Positions 54,469 through 63,834 of a DNA stretch of 64,000 bases are shown here, one piece after another. The position numbers were made by a program, and so were the translations under genes. The stretch comes from SHWC01 sp945902735. GTDB taxonomy: Bacteria > Pseudomonadota > Alphaproteobacteria > UBA828. The stretch lies in assembly GCA_945902735.1 (NCBI GenBank), contig CAMDNF010000003.1:1-64000 (forward strand), read 5' to 3'. Numbering within the stretch: position 1 is the stretch's first letter; every line of letters starts with the position of its first letter. The notes below the pieces were generated by a model, which saw only the letters and a program-made list of their open reading frames with translations, did no database searches and was not told the DNA's origin.

Positions 54469-56168
54469 ACCGCGCGTTCGGTCGCGACATAATCGATGCG
54501 ATCGTCTAAAAGCGCGCGCGCGCATTCGCCCGGCGTGTTGATGATCGGCTCCTCATGCACATTGAAGCTCGTATTGATCATCACCGGCAGGCCGGTCTGC
54601 GCCTTGAAGCGCGTGACGATGTCGTAATAGGTCGGGTTGACATGGCGTTCGATCAATTGCGGGCGCGCCGTGCCATCGACATGAACGACCGCGGGAATAC
54701 GCGTCCGCCATTCGTCACGCACCGCGCAGGTGATCGTCATGAAGCGAGCGGCATAGCGTGAGCCGGCCGGCAAATGAAACACCGAATCGGCGTCTTCCGC
54801 CACCACCACCGGCGCGAACGGCATGAACTCCGATCGCGCGAGGCGCTTATTGAGCGAATCATTGATGCCCGAATCAGCCGGCGAGCCGAGAATCGTGCGG
54901 GCACCGAGCGCGCGCGGGCCATATTCCATGCCCTTGGTATAGAGCGCGACCACCTTGCTCGCCGCGCATAACTCCGCGCTTAGTGACACGGGATCATCGC
55001 CGATCTTTTTGATACCGGGCGTCGCCCCAATCACCTCATCCGCCACCACGCCGAAATCGCGGCCAAGATAAAGGTGATCGAGCGGATAACGTCGCGCCAA
55101 CCAGGGGCCGAGCCCATCGCGCTCCAAAAGAAACTGCAACACGCCACCCGCCGGCAGGCCCTGGTCGCTCATCGCCGGATAGACGAACACCTCATCGACA
55201 CCCGCTTCTTCGGCGAGCCGCTGATTGAGCCGCACATTGGCGAACACGCCGCCGGCGAGGCCGAGCTTCTTCACCGGATGACGCGCGAGCAGGCGCTTGA
55301 CCGATTGCAGAATGAAATGTTCGAGCGCGGCCTGGATAGAGGACGCCATGTCCTCGCGCGAGACACTCCGCGCGATCTCATCCATGAATCGTTTGAGCGC
55401 GGGATTGGATTCGAAATCGCTTCTGATCTGGCCGTGATCGTCGACCGTGAAATGCGCCGCGATGCGGTCGAAGGCCGCCGGTCTGCCATAGGCCGCAAGG
55501 CCCGTGAGCTTGCCCTCATGGCGGTTGATTCGAAAGCCGAGCGCCTGGGTTGCATAGCCATAGGCGAGGCCGAGGCTATCGATCCGCATTGTGCGGGTGA
55601 GTTCGTCATTGCCGCCATAGAGCGTGTCGATTCGTCCGCCCTGAAAGACGCGATGGCTGTATTGCACATTATCGCCACCACCATCGGCGGTATAAAGCAG
55701 CGCCTCCGTCCAATCGGTGTGGAACAGGGTCGGCAGCGCATGGGCGAGGTGATGGTTGAAGAAGCGCACGCCACAATCGGCTCGGAATCCTTGCGCGGCG
55801 AGGAAGACGTCGTGACGGAAGATCGCCTCCGAATCGGTGCGCTTGGCGAGCATAAGCTCGCGCTCCATGCTCTTGTGCTTCTCAGCCCCGATCGCTTGGC
55901 GTACCAGCCCTTCGACCAAACGCCCGCCGCTGAAATGATTGTAATACCGCCAGGGGAAGGGGCCGCGGCCAAGCACCACCGCGTCGACCTTATCACGTGT
56001 AAGGCCGGCGATCGCGAGGCACTCGTCAATCGCTTCATCGGGCACGCGACCGCCGTCGATCTTGCGGCGCGTCAAGCGTTCGAGCGCGACGGCCGCGATC
56101 ATGCGGTAATCGTCGAACAAACAGGCCGAGGCTTCGTGATAACCCGAGTGGACGCCGAGGATAAGCAT
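54453..56168 (-). CDS. NodU/CmcH-type carbamoyltransferase
   Basis: 571 residues. LILGVHSGYHEASACLFDDY at the start, FFNHHLAHALPTLF near residue 140 (metal-binding His cluster), YTADGGGDNVQYS, and C-terminal KGMEYGPRALGARTILGSP and GLPVMINTSFNVHEEPIINTP. It transfers a carbamoyl group from carbamoyl phosphate via a carbamoyl adenylate, in Nod factors and antibiotics to sugars; here probably decorating the surface glycan. Confidence 0.92.
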   Translation of the reverse strand: MLILGVHSGYHEASACLFDDYRMIAAVALERLTRRKIDGGRVPDEAIDECLAIAGLTRDKVDAVVLGRGPFPWRYYNHFSGGRLVEGLVRQAIGAEKHKSMERELMLAKRTDSEAIFRHDVFLAAQGFRADCGVRFFNHHLAHALPTLFHTDWTEALLYTADGGGDNVQYSHRVFQGGRIDTLYGGNDELTRTMRIDSLGLAYGYATQALGFRINRHEGKLTGLAAYGRPAAFDRIAAHFTVDDHGQIRSDFESNPALKRFMDEIARSVSREDMASSIQAALEHFILQSVKRLLARHPVKKLGLAGGVFANVRLNQRLAEEAGVDEVFVYPAMSDQGLPAGGVLQFLLERDGLGPWLARRYPLDHLYLGRDFGVVADEVIGATPGIKKIGDDPVSLSAELCAASKVVALYTKGMEYGPRALGARTILGSPADSGINDSLNKRLARSEFMPFAPVVVAEDADSVFHLPAGSRYAARFMTITCAVRDEWRTRIPAVVHVDGTARPQLIERHVNPTYYDIVTRFKAQTGLPVMINTSFNVHEEPIINTPGECARALLDDRIDYVATERAVYARA

Positions 56169-56332
56169 TCGGGGCGGATAAACCGGGTAGGGCGATGAAG
56201 AACGGGCGGACCCTAGAGCGGCGGCCTCGGATCGTCAATGCGAACGGTACGCGCCGCCGCGTCAATCTCTAGCCTCGGCGCCTTGCCGATGCTAAGGAGC
56301 ACGCAGCAAATGGCATTGAGCGGGGCAGGAAC

Positions 56333-57655
56333 GTGGCGGTCGCATCGACTTCCACCACAGCGAATCTAACGAGGCCTTGGCGCGCCATCCAGTTCATCAG
56401 CGCGGGCCTGCTCGGCATAGGCGTGCCATTGCTGGTGTCGGGTCCAAGCACCGAAGCGGTGGTGCTTGGCCTTGCGATCATTTTGGTCCTTGTGACGCCG
56501 GCACGCGGCGCCCTGTTGATCAATCTTGCCGAAACGTTGAAATCACCCATCGGCCTCACGCTGATGGCTGTTCTGGTCGCGTGGATTCCTTCCGTCGCTC
56601 TATCGCTCTCGCCGCTTCAATCGCTGGCGATTTGGGGCCGCTCAATCGGTCTCCTCATCGCAGCTTCATTGATCACATGTTTTCTGGTACGCAACTCGGG
56701 CGCGCGCGATATCGCGACGAAAGCCCTCGTGCTCGGCGCACTCGTTTGCGCGACTCTCGCACTGATCGGCTTGGCGGGCGGCTCGCCCGTGCTCGCACTA
56801 ATTCGCGGCCTGCCGTTTGAATCGTTCGAGGTCGTCCATTTTCTCAAATACTACGCATCGGTGGCCGCCTGTCTGATGCCAGTGGTGTTGGTCCTTGGGC
56901 ACAAACTCGGTGGCGCCTGGTGGCGGGCGGCATGGCTTTATCCACCCATGGCATTGTCGATCGTGCTCTTACTTAACAGCGGCGCCGGTGTCGTTGGTCT
57001 GGTCGCGGCGGTCGCAACCGGCGGATTAGCCTATTTTTCCGGCACACCGCGTTTGCGGCGGTTCTCGCTCGGCGGATTGGCGCTCCTGATCGGGCTTGGT
57101 CTCGTGGGTCTTGGCTCTATGTTTGCCCATGCGCCAGCGCCGCCACCGGCCGACCTGATCGTTGATGGCCGTTATGAAGGCTCCTTCGAAACCCCGCTGC
57201 CGCTTTGGTTGGTCGATGCGCACCGCCAGCAAATTTGGGGTTTTTCGCTCGATGCCGCGCTCAATCGGCCATGGTTCGGCTATGGGCTCGACCGCTCCAA
57301 TTACATCCCCGGCGCGGATTTAATGCTCACCGAATTCAATCAAACGATTGTACCGGCGCATCCGCATAATTGGTTGATCGAGATCATAATCGACTCGGGG
57401 TTCATCGGTCTCGCCGCGCTTCTCGGTGTTGTTGGCGCCATCATCGCCCGATGGCTACAAATCGCGCGTCAAGATCTTAGTCTCGGCGCGGCGGGTCTGG
57501 GGCTTTGTGGCGCGTTCTTCACGTCGTCGCTGCTCAATTTCTCTTTTTGGACGACGTGGTGGCAAACCGTGTTTTTGGTGCTTAGCGCGATTCTAATGGC
57601 CCATGTGCCACGCCGACTCGGCGCCGCGCCCGCCAATCCAGATAGGCGAGTATAA
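56333..57655 (+). CDS. O-antigen ligase/polymerase-like membrane protein
   Basis: About 440 residues from GTG 56333, with ten to twelve membrane helices. A large periplasmic loop follows residue ~265 and the HPHNWLIEIIIDSGFIGL segment matches the Wzy_C/O-antigen ligase signature. It either ligates glycan to lipid A core or polymerises repeat units. The start is uncertain: ATG 56310, with AAGGAG upstream, is out of frame. It overlaps the convergent gene by 74 bases. Confidence 0.75.
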   Translation: MAVASTSTTANLTRPWRAIQFISAGLLGIGVPLLVSGPSTEAVVLGLAIILVLVTPARGALLINLAETLKSPIGLTLMAVLVAWIPSVALSLSPLQSLAIWGRSIGLLIAASLITCFLVRNSGARDIATKALVLGALVCATLALIGLAGGSPVLALIRGLPFESFEVVHFLKYYASVAACLMPVVLVLGHKLGGAWWRAAWLYPPMALSIVLLLNSGAGVVGLVAAVATGGLAYFSGTPRLRRFSLGGLALLIGLGLVGLGSMFAHAPAPPPADLIVDGRYEGSFETPLPLWLVDAHRQQIWGFSLDAALNRPWFGYGLDRSNYIPGADLMLTEFNQTIVPAHPHNWLIEIIIDSGFIGLAALLGVVGAIIARWLQIARQDLSLGAAGLGLCGAFFTSSLLNFSFWTTWWQTVFLVLSAILMAHVPRRLGAAPANPDRRV

Positions 57656-59015
57656 CCATCGCAAGACCGAGTGCCGCCAATGGCTCGATCGGCAATCGGT
57701 ATTTGGCCGACGCGACCGGACCATTGACCAGCAGAACATAGCCTGCCCACAACACAAGAACCGCGAACGAGGCGCGCCAAAGGCGCGTTGACGCCGCGCC
57801 ACGCGCGCGGATGACCAAGCCGAGCCCAAACAGCTCGACCAGGCGAAACGCGATGGCGCCGAGGCCCGTCAAAATCATCACCCAGGCATAAATAGGGCTG
57901 TCATTGGCGAACAGGAAATTTTTGATTTTTTCGCCTTTGGTTTCACCCGGCGCGCCAAAGAATCCGGTGCGCGGCAATTCACGCAAGGGTGGCGAAACCA
58001 GTGCGGCTGGGGAAAAGAGGTTGATAACGCCACCAATGATCCACGCTTTCGCAATGGCACCAACACCTAATTCGCCGAGGACTTCGCGACCGAGGGCATC
58101 GCGTTGCCGCGACGTCTCGAATGGATTGTCACTCGGCACGGGGTATAGGGCTTCGAAACGCGCTTCATTCTCGTGAGCGCCCTTTTCGTGACTCGTGCCG
58201 TCCGCCGCTTCACGCACCAATGGCGCGATCCAGAGCAGTGAGTGCGTACCGCCCTGACTGGTCAGATAGACTGAGCCATAGGTTCCGATATTGCGTGCAA
58301 AAATTGGTGCTTGCACGACCAAGCAGAGCAGCACGACCAAGGTCATGTGCGCGACGCTTAGACCAAACATACGATAATAGGCGTTCCATCGCGCACCGAC
58401 GCCGTGCACGACCAAAGCGAGGACAGGCAGCAACAGAGCGATCAGCGCCGTCCAGGGCAATAGCATCGTGCGGGTCGACACGCCGAGTCCAAGGGCCGCG
58501 CCAAGCACAATCGCCGCCCGCCAATTTGGCGCGCGCAGCCAAAGGAGCGCGCCATAGAGCGCGAGACAGCAGAGCAGAAAAAACACGCTATCGTTCAAAA
58601 TGAGAGCGCTGACGACCACTTGGGTTGGGTTCAAAGCGGCGACAAGGCCAGCCAACAACATGAGCCTGCGGTCGAAGAGCGCGGCGATACGCGCGATCAA
58701 AAGGCAGGCCAGCGCGTCCAACACACCCTGGGTTAGAGCCGGAAATAGCGGATCCGAGGTGCCGCTGATCACGCGATGGAGCGCGAGCCATATGACGTAG
58801 AGCGGCATTCGTTCGGTCTCAGGCACAATGCCGCCCTCAACCGGACGCACGAAATCGCCATAGCGAACAAAGATCTCGCCAAGGCTGAGATAGAGCCCCG
58901 AATCCTCACTCTGTAGACCCTCGGGCCCGGCCACCAAATACATGGCAATCGCGTAGGCGACCCTGAGCACCAGGGCGATACCAAAGATCAACCAAAGTGC
59001 GCGCGCCGTGCTCAT
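57582..59015 (-). CDS. PMT/ArnT-like membrane glycosyltransferase (GT-C)
   Basis: 477 residues, about eleven membrane helices. The first periplasmic loop has the acidic pair in GLQSEDSGLYLSLGEIF, and the loop with ETERMPLYVIW follows, as in GT39-type enzymes using lipid-linked donors. A periplasmic soluble loop is seen around residues 255-330. The acceptor is unknown. It overlaps the downstream methyltransferase start-stop region by four bases on the other end (59012-59015). Confidence 0.78.
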   Translation of the reverse strand: MSTARALWLIFGIALVLRVAYAIAMYLVAGPEGLQSEDSGLYLSLGEIFVRYGDFVRPVEGGIVPETERMPLYVIWLALHRVISGTSDPLFPALTQGVLDALACLLIARIAALFDRRLMLLAGLVAALNPTQVVVSALILNDSVFFLLCCLALYGALLWLRAPNWRAAIVLGAALGLGVSTRTMLLPWTALIALLLPVLALVVHGVGARWNAYYRMFGLSVAHMTLVVLLCLVVQAPIFARNIGTYGSVYLTSQGGTHSLLWIAPLVREAADGTSHEKGAHENEARFEALYPVPSDNPFETSRQRDALGREVLGELGVGAIAKAWIIGGVINLFSPAALVSPPLRELPRTGFFGAPGETKGEKIKNFLFANDSPIYAWVMILTGLGAIAFRLVELFGLGLVIRARGAASTRLWRASFAVLVLWAGYVLLVNGPVASAKYRLPIEPLAALGLAMVILAYLDWRARRRVGVAHGPLESR

Positions 59016-59740
59016 GAGGCGCGCTCGAGCGCGATCAAGAGACGAAACGCCATAAAGCGACCGAGAAGCGGCATGAGGGCATCTTCAAGGCGAAGAAGAG
59101 GGCGAATGAGGCACAGCGGAATTAAGCCAAAGCGGCGATAGCCTCCCGATAAGGGATAGGCAAATAGGCTCAGCGTCCGTCGTTCGATCAGTTTGAGGCG
59201 CGGAAAACTTCGTTCGAAGCCGGCGCGCATTGGCCCGAATAAGAGACTGGGTATCGCTTGGTTGGCCGCATAGGGGTCGCGACCGGGTGTCGGCGCGCCG
59301 CCCATAAGCGGGTCGGCCGAAAGATCGACGGGTTCGTCGTGGAATAAGCGAAAGATCAAATGGCTGATCGGCGTGATGCCGGGTTCGATCATGACGAGCC
59401 GCCCCCCCGGTTTCAGCACGCGCTCGGCCTCGGCGAAGAACAACCGGGGACGCTCGACATGGTGCAGAACGTCGAGCATCACGATGTTGTCAAAACTCGC
59501 GGCCTTGAATGGCAGAAGCTGCGCGTCCGCCACCACGTCGAGCCAGCCCGCGCTCTGAACGTCGCTCAAGATCACATCACCCAGGCACTCGCGCAACCAG
59601 CCCGTGCCCGCGCCGATCTCGAGCGTGCGGCCGGGCCGCGTGCGCTGCGCCATACGTCGGTAGTAATCGCTGTAGATCGCGCGCAAAGCGGGCTTGCCCT
59701 CCCACAGCGCACGATGCGCAAGAAGGGTCGGCGCGCTCAA
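59012..59740 (-). CDS. Class I SAM-dependent methyltransferase (Methyltransf_11-like)
   Basis: 242 residues: RTLEIGAGTGWLRECLGD (motif I), FDNIVMLDVLHHVERPRLFF and VLKPGGRLVMIEPG. The last ~90 residues are amphipathic and Leu-rich, suggesting membrane contact. It lies two bases after the fused methyltransferase-GT2 gene and overlaps the next by four bases; coupling is clear. Confidence 0.85.
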   Translation of the reverse strand: MSAPTLLAHRALWEGKPALRAIYSDYYRRMAQRTRPGRTLEIGAGTGWLRECLGDVILSDVQSAGWLDVVADAQLLPFKAASFDNIVMLDVLHHVERPRLFFAEAERVLKPGGRLVMIEPGITPISHLIFRLFHDEPVDLSADPLMGGAPTPGRDPYAANQAIPSLLFGPMRAGFERSFPRLKLIERRTLSLFAYPLSGGYRRFGLIPLCLIRPLLRLEDALMPLLGRFMAFRLLIALERAS

Positions 59741-59742
59741 GT

Positions 59743-61191
59743 CTAAAAAGCCTTAAGTTTACGAAAGGCAAAAAAGACCATGCGCAGCAGCATGAAGCCA
59801 TGGCGGAAGCGTGAAATTTGGGTTGTGCCATAAAGCCGATCGGCATAGCGCACGGGCACTTCGATCAGCTTGAGGTTCAGCTTCGCCGCGCCGAATAGAA
59901 GATCGAAATCGCCAAACGGATCGAACTCTCCAAAATAGCCACGGTTCGCCGCAATGCGTTCGTAATGCGCCTTGGTCAACACCTTCGTGCCGCACAACGT
60001 GTCGGTGAAACGTTGGTTCAACAGCCACGAAAACAGCGTCGAGAAAAACAGATTACCCACGAAATTCAACGGCCGCATGGCGCCGCGTTCCATGGGATAG
60101 ATCAAACGACTGCCATTGATAAACTCGCCTTTGCCCGAGACGATGGCGTGATAAAATTTCGGCAAAGCCTCCGGTGGCACGGTCAGATCGGCGTCTAGAA
60201 TCATCAAGAGTTCGCCACGCGCCTGCGCGAAACCCTTGCGCACCGCATCGCCTTTGCCAACACCCTCCTGCACAAACACCTTGATGTCGCGCTCGGGATA
60301 GGCGGCCCGCACGCGCTTCATTTCATCGAGCGTGCCGTCTCGGCTATGACCCTCGACAAAAACGATCTCGATGTCTTCGCAAAACGCTGGCAGGCGTTTA
60401 ATGGCATTCTCGATATTGCCTTTTTCATTGCGCGCCGGAATGACAACCGAGGTCGAAAGTTTTTCATAGCCGGCGTGTCGCTTCGATCGCGCGACCAGAT
60501 AGTGGCGCAGGCAAAGCCGGCGAATCACCGGCAAAGTCGCAATCGTGTGGTTGACCAACCAGCCGAGCCCGAACAGGGAATAAGGCATCAGCATCCGCCA
60601 GTCTCGCTTGATCACTTCGAAATCGGTCAGCGCGAGCAAATTGGCGATGTCATCGGGGCCAAGGCGATTTTGCGGCGGCTGCGGCATTTTTAGACCGACG
60701 CGTTCCGCCAAGGCCACGAGCGGCTGCCAAAACCAAGAATAGTAAGCGATGATAAGGCGCATATCGCGGGCCGAAAGCGCGTGCAGCGAATCCAAGGTGG
60801 CTTCCACGTCGTCGAGCGCACCGATCGAATCGGAAATCACGATGGCATCATAGGGCCCGTCGAGCGCGGCAAGCGCGCCGACATCTTCCATATCGCCCAC
60901 GATGAAGCGAAGTTCTGTATTGGCCTCCTCGGGGAATTTGCGCCGCGCCGCCTCGATCATGCCCGCGCTGATATCGATGCCGACACCGCGCGTCGGCTTT
61001 AGACCAGCAAGCTGTGCGCCAACGCCGCAGCCAAGCTCGAGCACCTTTTTGCCGGGCTCGATAAGGAAGCGCATCATGCGCTCGTCTTCGCTATGGAAAT
61101 AGCGGCTCCGCGCTAGCCAACGCTCGCGCGACGGCGCCAGGCGGTCGCCGTGACGTTTCTGAGCGTCTTTTCGGTTGAGAATCTCTGGCAT
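59743..61191 (-). CDS. Fused SAM methyltransferase and family 2 glycosyltransferase
   Basis: 482 residues with two domains in one frame. Residues ~40-160 form a methyltransferase: KVLELGCGVGAQLAGL, GIDISAGMIE, DAIVISDSIGALDDV. Residues ~246-480 form a GT2: STSVVIPARNEKGNIENAI, IVFVEGHSRDGTLDEM, LMILDADLTVPP (DAD donor/metal site) and KLIEVPVRYADR. A hydrophobic stretch (~385-405) may anchor it. Probably transfers a hexose to a polyprenyl carrier and methylates a related group; combined activity is inferred. Confidence 0.88.
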   Translation of the reverse strand: MPEILNRKDAQKRHGDRLAPSRERWLARSRYFHSEDERMMRFLIEPGKKVLELGCGVGAQLAGLKPTRGVGIDISAGMIEAARRKFPEEANTELRFIVGDMEDVGALAALDGPYDAIVISDSIGALDDVEATLDSLHALSARDMRLIIAYYSWFWQPLVALAERVGLKMPQPPQNRLGPDDIANLLALTDFEVIKRDWRMLMPYSLFGLGWLVNHTIATLPVIRRLCLRHYLVARSKRHAGYEKLSTSVVIPARNEKGNIENAIKRLPAFCEDIEIVFVEGHSRDGTLDEMKRVRAAYPERDIKVFVQEGVGKGDAVRKGFAQARGELLMILDADLTVPPEALPKFYHAIVSGKGEFINGSRLIYPMERGAMRPLNFVGNLFFSTLFSWLLNQRFTDTLCGTKVLTKAHYERIAANRGYFGEFDPFGDFDLLFGAAKLNLKLIEVPVRYADRLYGTTQISRFRHGFMLLRMVFFAFRKLKAF

Positions 61192-61307
61192 GTGGGCAGC
61201 GGAGTGTAATCATATCGTGGGTGGCGATCCAGCCAGCTGACTTACCCTTACCCGCCGCGTAATGCTATGGAAGATCGCATGACCTCCCCATACCAAGGCG
61301 TCTCCTA

Positions 61308-61805
61308 ATGCGGCACTGGTACGTTGTTCGCAGCCAACCCCACGCCGAGCGGCGCGCGCGCGACAGTTTGGAGCGCCAAGGCTTCGAGGCCTGGCTGCCA
61401 CTTTGCCAACGGCGGCGGCGCCATGCGCGCAAGATGGAGATCGTTTTGCGGCCGCTGTTCCCGCGCTATCTCTTCGTCGCGATCGACCTTGAGACCAAGC
61501 CTTGGCGCGCCATGCTATCGACCTTCGGCGTTGCTAGTGTGATCCAGGGGCCCAAGGGGCCGGTGCCGGTGCCTGAAGCCGTGATCGAGGGTTTGCGTGC
61601 ACGGGCCGATGCGGAAGGCGTGATTGATCGTGGGGCTGCTGACTATCAGGCCGGCGCCAAAATTCGCATCACCAGCGGGGCCTTTACCGACGTTGAAGGC
61701 ATTTTTCAGGCACGCACCGACACCGAGCGGGTCGCGATTCTTCTGACCCTCATGGGTCACGCCGTTCGTGTCACGGTGCCGGAAGGAGATATCGAACCGG
61801 TCTGA
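61308..61805 (+). CDS. RfaH-like NusG paralogue
   Basis: 165 residues. The NGN domain (~1-100) starts MRHWYVVRSQPHAERRARDSL and includes LRPLFPRYLFVAID. A KOW motif follows (YQAGAKIRITSGAFTDVEGIFQA). NusG itself is usually in the secE-rplK region, so this extra copy beside a polysaccharide locus is most likely an RfaH/LoaP-type operon-specific antiterminator. Confidence 0.85.
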   Translation: MRHWYVVRSQPHAERRARDSLERQGFEAWLPLCQRRRRHARKMEIVLRPLFPRYLFVAIDLETKPWRAMLSTFGVASVIQGPKGPVPVPEAVIEGLRARADAEGVIDRGAADYQAGAKIRITSGAFTDVEGIFQARTDTERVAILLTLMGHAVRVTVPEGDIEPV

Positions 61806-61823
61806 ACAACGGGGGGCGAAACC

Positions 61824-62657
61824 ATGAATATTGAGCAAAGCATAGCCGCTCACTATGGCGATGAGACCTTTGGCAAAAGGCTGCTTGAGGCGCTCTCGGC
61901 CTCCGGCCTCGATATCAATCGGCTCAGCCCTGATGAGCTTGCTCCGATCGATGAATTTCATATTGGTGGTCGGCTGGCCACGGCTGAACTCGCCGCGCAG
62001 CTCGGCCTTCGCCCCGGTCTGAAACTGCTCGATGTCGGCAGCGGTATCGGTGGGCCCGCGCGTTATCTCGCCCACGCATTTGGTTGCGAGGTGATCGGCA
62101 TCGACCTGACCGAGGCGTTTGTTCGCATCGCGACCGATCTAACGCGGCGTGCCAGCCTGTCCAATAGAGTGAAGTTCCAACAAGGTAGCGCGCTCGATTT
62201 ACCATTCGAGGCGGCGAGTTTCGATGGTGCGACGATGTTGCACGTCGGCATGAACATCGACGACAAACCGAGACTATGTCGCGCGGTCCGGAAGGTGCTA
62301 CGCCCCGGCGCATTTTTCGGTATTTACGATTTGATGCGCATGGGCCCGGGCTATATCGAATTTCCGGTACCTTGGTCGAGCCGGCCCGAGACCAGTTTTG
62401 TGGTCGAGCCGAGCGCCTATCGCGCGGCGCTCGAGGCTGCGGGGTTCACGCTCTCTAAGGAACGCAATCGGCGCGATTTTGCCCTCGATTTCTTTCGCGA
62501 CATGCAGGCCAAGGCCAAAGCGGCGGGCGGCGGCGCTTCGCCGCTCGGCCCCGCTTTGATCATGGGGCCTGAGTTCAAGGATAAGCTTCGCCACGTGGTC
62601 GAGGCGATCGAACGGGGCGCGATCGCGCCGATCGAATTGATCGCGCGTGTGCCCTGA
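61824..62657 (+). CDS. SAM-dependent methyltransferase (Erg6/Coq5-like fold)
   Basis: 277 residues, ATG 61824 with a GGGGGG site 18 bases after the NusG paralogue. Motif I KLLDVGSGIGGPARYLA, GIDLTEAFVRIA, and LCRAVRKVLRPGAFFGIYDLM. The pattern fits sterol- or quinone-type small molecule methyltransferases; substrate unknown. It converges with the phosphonopyruvate decarboxylase gene. Confidence 0.85.
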   Translation: MNIEQSIAAHYGDETFGKRLLEALSASGLDINRLSPDELAPIDEFHIGGRLATAELAAQLGLRPGLKLLDVGSGIGGPARYLAHAFGCEVIGIDLTEAFVRIATDLTRRASLSNRVKFQQGSALDLPFEAASFDGATMLHVGMNIDDKPRLCRAVRKVLRPGAFFGIYDLMRMGPGYIEFPVPWSSRPETSFVVEPSAYRAALEAAGFTLSKERNRRDFALDFFRDMQAKAKAAGGGASPLGPALIMGPEFKDKLRHVVEAIERGAIAPIELIARVP

Positions 62658-62666
62658 GCGGCGCGT

Positions 62667-63806
62667 TTAGGTTTCCGCCAGAAACGCCTTGAAACGTTGC
62701 GCCACCTCGAACGGTTTGATGGTTGGGCGGCCGAGCTTTGCCATCGAGCCCGGTGCGATGCGAACGTGGAGTAAAGCCGGCTTCGGCCCGGCGAGCGCGT
62801 CCTCGAAGGCACGCTCGAAGCCAGCGAGGCTCTCGCACACATAAGCGCGCTCATAGCCGCACGCCGCCGCGATTTCGGTGAACGATACCGAGGACGAGAC
62901 GGTGGCTTGCCCGCCGGTTGAATCATGCGTGCCATTGTCGAGTACAATGTGAGTCAAGTTTGGCGGCGCATAGGTGCCGATCGTAGCGAGATTGCCCATC
63001 TTCATCAACGCGGCGCCATCGCCATCGAGCACCATCACGGGGCGCGCGGTATTGAGCGCGACACCCAAGCCCATCGCGCTCGCGCCGCCCATCGAGCCAA
63101 CCTGATAAAGCTGCTGTTTGCGGTCCATCAGCGTGAACAATTCGCGCCCGCATTTTCCCGTGGTCGCGATCACCGCGGCGTCTGGTGGCACGCGTCGTAG
63201 GAAACGCTCGAGCACAGCGGCCCGCATCGGTCGCTCGCCGCGTTCGCTCAAATCGAGCGTGGTGCCGGGTGGTCGCTCGGGCGGCGGGCCCTGATTGAGC
63301 CCATCATCGACCACCGTGTCTTTTTCCATCACGAAGGCGAAGGGCAAGCCCGATTCCGCCATCCATTCGCCCGCTTGATCGAGCGCCGGGCCGATCAGCC
63401 GCGCCTCAGATGGAAACGCCGCATGAGGAACCCGCATCAGCTCGAGCAGATCCTGCGTGATCTCACCCATCAGCTCATGCTGCGGCTCGTCATTGAGGCC
63501 TGGCTGACCGCGCCATGTGACGATCATGAGTGTCGGAATACGAAACGGAAAATTCAACGAGGTGAGTGGATTGACCGTGTTGCCGAGGCCGGAGCTCTGG
63601 CACATCACCACCGTCTTCCGCCCGGCTAAATGCGCGCCGGCGGCGATCGCAACCGCCTCCCCCTCCGATGTCGCGCCGACATAGCGCGTCAAAGGATCGG
63701 AGATCACGCGATTGATCAGCGGCGTCAGGAAGGAGCACGGCACGCCGGTGAAAAAATCGAAACCGCGCTCACGCGCAGGAATCAGAAAATCATCGGCGGA
63801 GATCAT
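62667..63806 (-). CDS. aepY: Phosphonopyruvate decarboxylase
   Basis: 379 residues from ATG 63806. The N-terminal half reads DFFTGVPCSFLTPLINRV, SEGEAVAIAAGAHLAGRKTVV and QSSGLGNTVNPLTSL; the C-terminal half has the TPP motif GDGAALMKMGNL ending near LDNGTHDSTGGQ. This is the AepY/Ppd pattern that drives phosphonate synthesis by forming phosphonoacetaldehyde; sulfopyruvate decarboxylases are relatives and less likely. PEP mutase is expected upstream, outside the window. Confidence 0.85.
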   Translation of the reverse strand: MISADDFLIPARERGFDFFTGVPCSFLTPLINRVISDPLTRYVGATSEGEAVAIAAGAHLAGRKTVVMCQSSGLGNTVNPLTSLNFPFRIPTLMIVTWRGQPGLNDEPQHELMGEITQDLLELMRVPHAAFPSEARLIGPALDQAGEWMAESGLPFAFVMEKDTVVDDGLNQGPPPERPPGTTLDLSERGERPMRAAVLERFLRRVPPDAAVIATTGKCGRELFTLMDRKQQLYQVGSMGGASAMGLGVALNTARPVMVLDGDGAALMKMGNLATIGTYAPPNLTHIVLDNGTHDSTGGQATVSSSVSFTEIAAACGYERAYVCESLAGFERAFEDALAGPKPALLHVRIAPGSMAKLGRPTIKPFEVAQRFKAFLAET

Positions 63807-63834
63807 ATCGGGCGTCGTCCATGTTGCGCCCAAT

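Noticed and set aside
55074..56198. Plus-strand open frame of 374 codons
   Set aside because: Antisense of the NodU-type gene, whose motifs are complete; the plus-strand product has no family pattern.
56310..56369. ATG 56310 with AAGGAG as the start of the O-antigen ligase-like gene
   Set aside because: It is out of frame with the protein and ends at TAA within 20 codons. A further indel could reconcile them, but evidence is too thin.
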